Notes under the pieces: model-generated
Databases searched by the model: none
What the model was told of the DNA's origin: nothing
The model's input: only the letters and a program-made list of their open reading frames with translations
Position numbers and translations under genes: made by a program
Part shown: positions 56,166 through 62,508 of the stretch, piece after piece
Position numbering within the stretch: position 1 is the first letter of the stretch
Layout of the letters: each line of letters starts with the position of its first letter
NCBI RefSeq assembly: GCF_003952465.1
Contig: NZ_CP034448.1
Span: forward strand, 4,255,001-4,319,000
Direction: 5' to 3'
Length of the DNA stretch: 64,000 bases
DNA from: Mesorhizobium sp. M1B.F.Ca.ET.045.04.1.1
GTDB lineage: Bacteria > Pseudomonadota > Alphaproteobacteria > Rhizobiales > Rhizobiaceae

Positions 56166-56696
56166 GTGGGGGTGGCAATTCATTTTGAGGGGCAGTTGCC
56201 CGGCGAAAGGGAATATGCCGCGCTGTTGCAGGAAGTCGAAGCGTTTGCTGTCATCCGAGGCTGGCCAGTCCGCAAAATAGAAGAGGTCGAAATGGCTCTC
56301 ACCCGGATGATCGATGAGCGCGAAGTGGACTATGTCGGCCAGGTCACAGGAATAAAAGTTCTGCCGCACCCCAGGTCGGACCCATTGCGGTTTGAGTTCG
56401 ACCGAAACCTCTTCATGCAGCAATATTGCAAGACCCAGTTTGCTGGGTCTGACACGCATATCGAAGTCATCGAGTTGCTCTGCAAAGTTGCGCCTCTTTT
56501 CGATAAATTCGATGTTTTCGACGAAGGCGGGTACTGGGAAAGCCGCGACCGCTCAATTCTGCAGCGCAACCTCGACACCGTCGAAGCGATGATCTTTGAG
56601 GCGATGCACAAAGACCCATCCGCAAGGGGACCACTCCGGCTCGAAAGCGGTCGCGTTGTCGACTTCGTGTCGGATCCCCAACCGGGAGGCGAATAA
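56166..56696 (+). CDS. Hypothetical protein, 176 aa
   Basis: GTG 56166 is preferred because GGGAGG lies 5 bases upstream. The soluble protein has an N-terminal alpha/beta segment (FEGQLPGEREYAALLQEVEA) and a helical C-terminus (RDRSILQRNLDTVEAMIFEA). I recognise no family. It converges with the DUF1638 gene with a 14-base gap. Confidence 0.6.
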   Translation: MGVAIHFEGQLPGEREYAALLQEVEAFAVIRGWPVRKIEEVEMALTRMIDEREVDYVGQVTGIKVLPHPRSDPLRFEFDRNLFMQQYCKTQFAGSDTHIEVIELLCKVAPLFDKFDVFDEGGYWESRDRSILQRNLDTVEAMIFEAMHKDPSARGPLRLESGRVVDFVSDPQPGGE

Positions 56697-56710
56697 CCCG
56701 GAGCCCGGGG

Positions 56711-57351
56711 CTAACTCACTTCCACAGGATGCGCGGCCGCCCGCGCCAGTTCGCCCGTCAAATCGCCATAGCCGGTCGAGCGGCGCTCATAGGCGAGGCC
56801 GAGCAGGCGAGCGGCATGTTCGGCGACCTTGTCGAGCTCCGGATCGTCGGTCTGAGCGAGGTAGATCAGCTTCTCGTAATTGCCGAAATAGTCCTTGATC
56901 AGTTCGGGATGCCGGTCGAGGCCGAGCGGCTTGATGAAGAAGGCGTCGAACTGGCGGCAGAGGAAGTCGGTCATGTAGAACGACATCATGTCGTCGTCGG
57001 CGACCTTCGCATAGGCGTCCATGCCCTGGTAGAAGGCAAAGCAGTGCGGGCCGGCCATGCGCTCGACGCCGTGCTTCTCGATGACGCGGTCGAGCAAGCC
57101 GCCGGTGCCGCAATCGGCATAGCCGACAAAATGTGCTCGTAGCCTTCCGCCTTGGCCTTTTCGATCGCCTTGTCCATCGCCGGCGCGATTCGGTCGGGAT
57201 AGAAATGGAACTCGGCCGGCAGGCAGGTCAGCTCGAGATGGTCGAGCTTTAGCTGTTGCTTGACGGCCAAAACTTCGCGCGCAATCATCCCGCAGGCGAT
57301 GACGAGCAGCCTGTCTGTTTGATTCGGTTTCGTTTTTTGCGTTTTGACCAA
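56711..57351 (-). pseudogene. DUF1638 protein gene with a single-base frameshift
   Basis: The first part (LLVIACGMIAREVLAVKQQL ... AEGYEHI) is read in one frame. The rest (CGTGGLLDRVIEKHGVERMA ... LIYLAQTDDPELDKVAEHAA) is read in the next frame after the A tract at 57128-57131. Adding one base there restores EHI-x-VGYADCGTGGLLDRV, a continuous DUF1638 sequence of about 212 residues. DUF1638 genes often neighbour corrinoid methyltransferases, which fits here. The start is uncertain (TTG 57351 or further upstream). The homopolymer position makes a sequencing error as likely as a true mutation. Confidence 0.72.
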
Positions 57352-57404
57352 GTCGGGCCGGCTTTCGCTGCGGGGCTTAATATCTGTCGAGGGAGACACC
57401 GTCC

Positions 57405-57539
57405 ATGAAACTGCTACGCATCGCGCCGATGGCCATCCTTGCCTGCGCGCTTGCACTTACCGCCTGCGCCAACACCATCCGGGGCGTCGGCAAGGACGTC
57501 AAATCGACGGCAAGGGCGGTCAAAGACACTGTCAACTGA
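57405..57539 (+). CDS. Entericidin-like small lipoprotein, 44 aa
   Basis: A short signal sequence (KLLRIAPMAILACALALTAC) with lipobox ALTAC and Cys at residue 21, followed by the entericidin A/B pattern NTIRGVGKDVKSTARAVKD. GGGAGA lies about 8 bases upstream. Small outer or inner membrane lipoprotein; in E. coli the family is a toxin/antidote pair tied to osmotic stress, but many bacteria carry a single copy. A strong terminator follows at 57567-57600. Divergent from the DUF1638 gene. Confidence 0.8.
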   Translation: MKLLRIAPMAILACALALTACANTIRGVGKDVKSTARAVKDTVN

Positions 57540-57566
57540 TCGGCAACCTCGTCCATCATCTGGGAA

Positions 57567-57600
57567 CAAAAAAGCCGCGCTGCAAGGCGCGGCTTTTCTT
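57567..57600. terminator. Bidirectional Rho-independent terminator
   Basis: AAAAAAGCCGCGC-loop-GCGCGGCTTTTCTT lies between the entericidin stop (57539) and the minus-strand corrinoid-protein stop (57626), with A and T runs on both sides. Confidence 0.8.
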
Positions 57601-57625
57601 GTCGGTCCATCCTGATGCCCTGGGA

Positions 57626-58324
57626 TCAGGCAGACGCGCGAACGTTGTGCTTGCGCTTCATGAAGTCCTTGGCGGTCTCGACCGCCACCGCGGCGTCGCG
57701 GCAATAGGCATCGGCGCCGACGGCCTTGCCGAATTCCTCGTTGAGCGGCGCGCCTCCGACCAGCACGACATAGTCGTCGCGGATGCCCTTTTCCTTCATC
57801 GTGTCGATAACGACCTTCATGTAGGGCATGGTGGTGGTGAGCAGCGCCGACATGCCGATGATGTCGGGCTGGTGCTGTTCGATCGCATCGAGATATTTCT
57901 CGACCGCGTTGTTGATGCCGAGATCGATAACGTCGAAGCCGGCGCCCTCCATCATCATGCCGACAAGGTTCTTGCCGATGTCGTGGATGTCGCCCTTGAC
58001 GGTGCCGATCACCATCTTGCCCTGCTTGGGTGCACCGGTGGCGGCGAGCAGCGGGCGCAAGATCGCCATGCCGGCCTTCATGGCGTTGGCCGAGAGCAGC
58101 ACTTCCGGCACGAACAGGATGCCGTCGCGAAAATCCTCGCCGACGATGCGCATGCCTTCGACCAGCGCTTCGGTCAGCACCTTGTAAGGCGCCCAATTGC
58201 GCTCGAGAAGGATGTGGGTGCCTTCCTCGATCTCTTCCTTCAGCCCGTCATAAAGGTCGTCATGCATCTGCTGCACGAGTTCCTCGTCGGAAAGCTCGGA
58301 AAGGATGATCTCGTCGTCGGACAT
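57626..58324 (-). CDS. Corrinoid (B12-binding) methyl-carrier protein, MtbC/MttC-like, 232 aa
   Basis: An acidic N-terminus (SDDEIILSELSDEELVQQMH) precedes the helical cap (GMRIVGEDFRDGILFVPEVL) and the B12 domain with GTVKGDIHDIGKNLVGMMME (DxHxxG, His as lower cobalt ligand, about residue 118). GMSALLTTTMPYMKVVIDTM and VLVGGAPLNEEFGKAVGADA complete the fold. It carries the methyl group between MttB and the THF methyltransferase. ATG 58324 starts MSDDEI. Divergent from mttB with 271 bases between. Confidence 0.9.
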   Translation of the reverse strand: MSDDEIILSELSDEELVQQMHDDLYDGLKEEIEEGTHILLERNWAPYKVLTEALVEGMRIVGEDFRDGILFVPEVLLSANAMKAGMAILRPLLAATGAPKQGKMVIGTVKGDIHDIGKNLVGMMMEGAGFDVIDLGINNAVEKYLDAIEQHQPDIIGMSALLTTTMPYMKVVIDTMKEKGIRDDYVVLVGGAPLNEEFGKAVGADAYCRDAAVAVETAKDFMKRKHNVRASA

Positions 58325-58419
58325 TTTTTCTCGGGCTCCTTGCTGCTCGGAATGACTGCGGCAGCCTAAAAATCGATGCGCCAATACCTAACCCGCGAGG
58401 GCAAGCTAGCCATAGCTGA

Positions 58420-58483
58420 TTTGCGACTTCCCGCAAAAGGAAAGCGACTGAAAAGTTGGCGCTTTTCTTGTCGATTTTGCGAC
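58420..58483. promoter_or_regulatory. TTTGCG/CGCAAA inverted repeats between corrinoid protein and MttB genes
   Basis: TTTGCG-ACTTCC-CGCAAA (58420-58437) and a second site, GTCG-ATTTTG-CGAC (58470-58483), lie in the 271-base divergent region. They resemble the perfect repeat before the GlxA-type regulator (43913-43932). A shared regulator is likely but unproven. Confidence 0.45.
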
Positions 58484-58595
58484 AGGCGTTGGCGCTGGCG
58501 GGCCGTTTCCAATAGGGTGCATGGCTACGATCCGGCAAGAAGCGGCGCCAAAGCGGCCGCGAGCCAATTCAGGCCAATCTATAGGAAGAACGATC

Positions 58596-60170
58596 ATGAG
58601 CGATAACGCGGCAGTCGAGCAGGAAGCGTCGGGCGGACGACGCGGACGCGGCGCCAGCGGCGGCGCGGCGGCCAGACGCGCAGCCCGTTCAGGCGGCGGT
58701 CCCGGCACCCAGCTCACCTACATCAAGCGCAAGATCAACGTCTATGAGGTCCTCAATGAGGAAGGTCTGGCGCTGATCGAAAAGAACACCGACACGGTGC
58801 TGGAAGAGATTGGCATCATCTTCCGCGACGACGCCGAGGCGCTCGCGCTGTGGAAGGAGGCCGGCGCCGATGTGAAAGGCGAGCGCGTGCATTTCCCCAA
58901 GGGGCTCTGCCGATCGCTGCTCAAGACCGCGCCCTCGATCTACACCCAGCATGCGCGCAATCCCGAACGCTCGGTGCAGATCGGCGGCAACGCGACGGTG
59001 TTCGCACCGGTCTACGGCCCGCCCTTCGTGCGCGACCTCGACGGCAATCGCCGTTACGCCACGATCGAGGATTTCCGGAATTTCGTGAAGCTCGCCTATA
59101 TGGCGCCGTCGATCCACCATTCGGGCGGCACGGTGTGCGAGCCGGTCGACGTGCCGGTCAACAAGCGCCATCTGGACATGGTCTACAGCCATATCCGCTA
59201 TTCGGACAAACCGTTCATGGGTTCGGTGACGGCGCCCGAGCGGGCCGAGGACACGGTGGCTATGGCCAAGATCGTGTTCGGCGACGACTTCGTCGAGAAC
59301 AACACGGTGCTGACCAGCCTGATCAACGCCAACTCGCCGATGGTGTTCGACGAGACCATGCTCGGCGCGCTGAAGGTCTATTCGCGCCACAACCAGGCCT
59401 GCATCGTCACGCCCTTCATCCTGGCCGGCGCGATGAGCCCGGTAACCGTCGCCGGCACACTGACGCAGGTCTTGGCCGAAGTGCTCGCCGGCGCCTCGTT
59501 CACGCAGCTGATCCGCCCCGGCGCGCCCGTGCTGTTTGGCACTTTCGCGTCGTCGATCTCGATGCAGTCGGGCGCGCCGACCTTCGGCACGCCGGAGCCG
59601 TCGCTGGTGTCTTATGGCGCTGCACAGCTCGCGCGCCGGCTCGGCCTGCCGTTCCGCACCGGCGGCTCGCTCTGCGCGTCGAAGATACCGGATGCGCAGG
59701 CCGCTTATGAGAGCGCCAACACGCTGAACTCGACGATCCTTGCCGGCACCAACTTCGTGCTGCATTCGGCCGGTTGGCTCGAGGGCGGACTAGCCTCCTG
59801 CTACGAGAAATTCATGATGGATATCGACCAGCTCGGCATGCAGCAGAAATTCTCGGAGGGCGTCGACCTGTCGGAGAATGGGCAGGCGATGGATGCCATC
59901 CGCCAGGTCGGTCCGGGCAGCCATTATCTCGGCTGCGACCACACGCAGGCGAATTTCCAGACCGCCTTCTACCGCTCCAACATCGCCGACAACAATTCCT
60001 ACGAGCAGTGGCTGGCTGAAGGCGAGAAGACCGCGCCGCAGCGCGCCAACGAGCTTGCCCGCCGCTGGCTGGAAAGCTACGAAGCGCCGCATCTCGATCC
60101 GGCGATCGACGAGGCGCTGAAGGACTTCATCGCCAACAAGAAAGCTTCGATGCCCGACGCTTTCACTTGA
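58596..60170 (+). CDS. MttB-family methyltransferase (non-pyrrolysine, MtgB-like), 524 aa
   Basis: The trimethylamine methyltransferase family (MTTB). TVLEEIGIIFRDDAEALALW opens the barrel, and FAPVYGPPFVRDLDGNRRYA and RTGGSLCASKIPDAQAAYES are family blocks. The whole frame is open with no in-frame TAG, so it is the non-Pyl type such as glycine betaine methyltransferase MtgB. Residues 12-39 are a Gly/Ala/Arg-rich leader (GGRRGRGASGGAAARRAARS). ATG 58596 is used with a good AGGAAG; the frame extends to 58521. Substrate is likely a quaternary amine, not proven. Confidence 0.85.
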   Translation: MSDNAAVEQEASGGRRGRGASGGAAARRAARSGGGPGTQLTYIKRKINVYEVLNEEGLALIEKNTDTVLEEIGIIFRDDAEALALWKEAGADVKGERVHFPKGLCRSLLKTAPSIYTQHARNPERSVQIGGNATVFAPVYGPPFVRDLDGNRRYATIEDFRNFVKLAYMAPSIHHSGGTVCEPVDVPVNKRHLDMVYSHIRYSDKPFMGSVTAPERAEDTVAMAKIVFGDDFVENNTVLTSLINANSPMVFDETMLGALKVYSRHNQACIVTPFILAGAMSPVTVAGTLTQVLAEVLAGASFTQLIRPGAPVLFGTFASSISMQSGAPTFGTPEPSLVSYGAAQLARRLGLPFRTGGSLCASKIPDAQAAYESANTLNSTILAGTNFVLHSAGWLEGGLASCYEKFMMDIDQLGMQQKFSEGVDLSENGQAMDAIRQVGPGSHYLGCDHTQANFQTAFYRSNIADNNSYEQWLAEGEKTAPQRANELARRWLESYEAPHLDPAIDEALKDFIANKKASMPDAFT

Positions 60171-60259
60171 AAGGAGCCCGAGTCAGGCCGGGCTAAAGTC
60201 GCCAACATCATTCACAAGGAAGTCTGGCGGAGCGCGTTCTCCGACCCGGACCGGAAGGG

Positions 60260-60952
60260 ATGATTTTTTCGCGCGGCACGATTGATGTAATCGCGGCCGC
60301 GCTGGCAGCCGATGGCCTGATCCTTCGCGGCGGGTTCCGCTTTGCCAGCGATGAAGCCGCGCCTGCGGGGCTTTCCGGTGCGCCCGCGAAGTCCGCCCTT
60401 TTGGTCGGGCAGGCTGGCGCGGCACCCTGGCCGCATTTCCAGCGCTGGCTCGCGGGGCAGCCGCCGCAGGCCATCGCCAATCCGCTCGACACTTGGTCGC
60501 GCGCAGTGATCGGCGCGGTCGCGCAGGAATTCGGCGCCCGCGTGGTGTCGCCTTCCGACAGGCCCTATCTGCCGTTCCAGCAATGGGCGATGCGGGCGGA
60601 GGGGCTGAGGCCGTCGCCGCTCGGCATCCTCATGCATCCGCAGTATGGGCTCTGGCACGCTTACCGCGGCGCGCTGCTGTTCGAGGAGGAGATATTCCTC
60701 CCCGAACCTCACCAAACGATTCATCTTTGCGACATATGCGCCGACAAACCCTGCCTAAAATCCTGTCCGGTCGATGCCTATTCCGAGCAGGGTTTTGGCC
60801 ATCAAGCCTGCCTCGGCCATGTGCGCGGACCTCGCGGTGAGCCTTGCCGGGCCGGCGGATGCCTCGACCGCAATGCCTGTCCATATGGCGCTGCTTATCG
60901 CTATCCGCCGGAAGTGCAGGTTTTCCATATGGCGGCATTCGCGCGCCTGTAA
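60260..60952 (+). CDS. Fe-S protein downstream of mttB, 230 aa
   Basis: The C-terminal third has a ferredoxin-like Cys cluster, HLCDICADKPCLKSCPVDAY (about residues 155-174), and a second cluster, CRAGGCLDRNACPYGA. The N-terminal ~150 residues (PYLPFQQWAMRAEGLRPSPL) recall 4Fe-4S proteins of the corrinoid or QueG-like group. It lies 89 bases after mttB, probably co-transcribed. It may deliver electrons to the corrinoid protein or act as an alternative activator. Confidence 0.7.
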   Translation: MIFSRGTIDVIAAALAADGLILRGGFRFASDEAAPAGLSGAPAKSALLVGQAGAAPWPHFQRWLAGQPPQAIANPLDTWSRAVIGAVAQEFGARVVSPSDRPYLPFQQWAMRAEGLRPSPLGILMHPQYGLWHAYRGALLFEEEIFLPEPHQTIHLCDICADKPCLKSCPVDAYSEQGFGHQACLGHVRGPRGEPCRAGGCLDRNACPYGAAYRYPPEVQVFHMAAFARL

Positions 60953-61050
60953 GACGCCATCCGCACGAAATCTTGAACAGCGGGCTCCGGGATTGTCTTG
61001 CCGCATCGCCCCAGCCAGATATCTATCCGCGACGGCCGACGGAGAGCAGC

Positions 61051-61779
61051 ATGGCGCGAAAAGAGATTGAGATCGAAACCAAGGACGGCAAGGCGAAAGC
61101 CGGACTGTTCCGACCGGCGTCCGCGCCCAGAGCCGGCGTCATCCTCTACATGGATGCCTTTGGGCCGCGCCCGGCGCTCGATGATATGGCAGAGCGGCTC
61201 GCTGGACACGGCTATGCCGTGCTGGTTCCCGATCTCTTTTATCGCAATGCGCCTTACGGTCCGTTCGATGCCAAGACGGCTTTCAGGGTGGAGGAGACCA
61301 AGACAAAGCTGATGGCGCTGGTCTCGGGCACAACACAGGAGATGACCATAGGCGACAGCGGGGCCTTTCTCGATGCGTTGGCTGCCGAAGGTATCGGCAC
61401 AATCGGCGTCGTCGGCTATTGCATGGGTGGCGCGCGGGCGCTGAACGCAGCGGCGACTTATCCTGACCGGATTGTCGCGGCTGCCAGCTTTCACGGCGGC
61501 AATCTGGCAAGCGATGCGCCTGACAGCCCATACCGCAAGGCGGCGTCTATCAAGGCGCGCGTCTATGTCGGCACCGCCGGTATCGACCGCAGCTTTCCGC
61601 CGGAGCAGTCGGCGCGGCTGGCCGAGGCGCTCAGGATCGCCGAGGTCGACCACACGATCGAGAATTATGTCGGCGTCGGCCACGGCTGGTGCATAAAGGA
61701 CCACAGCGTCTATGACGAAGCGGGCGCCGAGCGGCATTGGAAGCGGCTGACGACGTTTTTCGGTGAAGCACTCGGATAG
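61051..61779 (+). CDS. Dienelactone hydrolase family protein, 242 aa
   Basis: Alpha/beta hydrolase with GVVGYCMGGARALNAAA (Cys nucleophile in GxCxGG, about residue 130) and GVGHGWCIKDHSVYD holding the His. FPPEQSARLAEALR surrounds the acid region. Typical DLH length. ATG 61051 is chosen since the family begins there; the earlier frame overlaps the Fe-S gene. Cytosolic, substrate unknown. No operon link to its neighbours is apparent. Confidence 0.85.
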   Translation: MARKEIEIETKDGKAKAGLFRPASAPRAGVILYMDAFGPRPALDDMAERLAGHGYAVLVPDLFYRNAPYGPFDAKTAFRVEETKTKLMALVSGTTQEMTIGDSGAFLDALAAEGIGTIGVVGYCMGGARALNAAATYPDRIVAAASFHGGNLASDAPDSPYRKAASIKARVYVGTAGIDRSFPPEQSARLAEALRIAEVDHTIENYVGVGHGWCIKDHSVYDEAGAERHWKRLTTFFGEALG

Positions 61780-61837
61780 GGTTTTCACTGGTCGATTGCC
61801 GGGATGTCGCGCCTGGCGCGAGCCTTCGCATGGCCGC

Positions 61838-61878
61838 GCTGCCCCTCATCCGCCCCGTGGAACGGGGAGAAGGAAGGC
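61838..61878. repeat. Short rhizobial palindromic-repeat remnant
   Basis: CCCCTCATCCGCCCCGTGGA followed by ACGGGGAGAAGGAAGG resembles the CTCATCC...CCCCGTGAACGGGGAGAAGG short repeats dispersed in Rhizobiales. CCCCGT-GGA-ACGGGG (61853-61867) is its stem. It lies between the hydrolase and the sigma factor. Confidence 0.45.
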
Positions 61879-61942
61879 GCTGCCGCAAAAAAATCTTTCC
61901 ATCGCCCCAAGGATTGGCCATTAGCCTTCGTCCAACAGGCAA

Positions 61943-62506
61943 ATGACGGCGATGATGCTGGACGACAGCGAAGCCTCCGATGCCGAATTGATCGGGCGGG
62001 CGAGGGGCGGAGACAGGGGGGCTTTCGGCAAACTGCTCGAAAGGCACTATGGCTTCGTCTATCGCGCCGCCTATCGCTGGTGCGGCCGTAAGGCAGACGC
62101 CGAGGACATCGCCCAGGATGTCTGCGTGCGGCTCGGCCGCGCGATCCGCGACTATCAGGGCAACGGCGCCTTCACGACCTGGCTCTACGCCATGACGCTG
62201 AACGCGGCGCGCGACATGATGCGCAAGCGCGCACGCGATACCGCCAAGACCGAAGCCTTTGGCACCTATGCGCTGATTGCGGGAGAGGGCTCGGCGGAAA
62301 GCCAGGACCCGACCGAGGCGCTGTGGGCGGCGGTGCGCATGCTGCCGGACAAGCAGCGCGACGCGGTGCTGCTCGTCTATGGCGAGGGCCTCGGCCACGC
62401 TGCGGCCGCCGAGGTGATGGCGATCTCGGAAACGACGGTTTCCTGGCACATCCATGAAGCGAAGAAACGGCTGAAGGTGCTCATGCGCTCAGCCGGGGAA
62501 GTGTGA
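61943..62506 (+). CDS. ECF-type RNA polymerase sigma factor, 187 aa
   Basis: The region 2 helix RHYGFVYRAAYRWCGRKADA with EDIAQDVCVRLGRAIRDYQG, and region 4 with LPDKQRDAVLLVYGEGLGHA and AAAEVMAISETTVSWHIHEA, are intact. Starts at 61943, 61952 or 61955 are all possible. It is followed after 2 bases by a vWA membrane protein. There is no typical anti-sigma gene, so that protein may regulate it. Confidence 0.88.
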   Translation: MTAMMLDDSEASDAELIGRARGGDRGAFGKLLERHYGFVYRAAYRWCGRKADAEDIAQDVCVRLGRAIRDYQGNGAFTTWLYAMTLNAARDMMRKRARDTAKTEAFGTYALIAGEGSAESQDPTEALWAAVRMLPDKQRDAVLLVYGEGLGHAAAAEVMAISETTVSWHIHEAKKRLKVLMRSAGEV

Positions 62507-62508
62507 CC

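Noticed and set aside
58596..60170. Pyrrolysine-containing trimethylamine methyltransferase
   Set aside because: The frame is open over its full length with no in-frame TAG, and no pyl genes are in the window; it is a non-Pyl MttB-family member.
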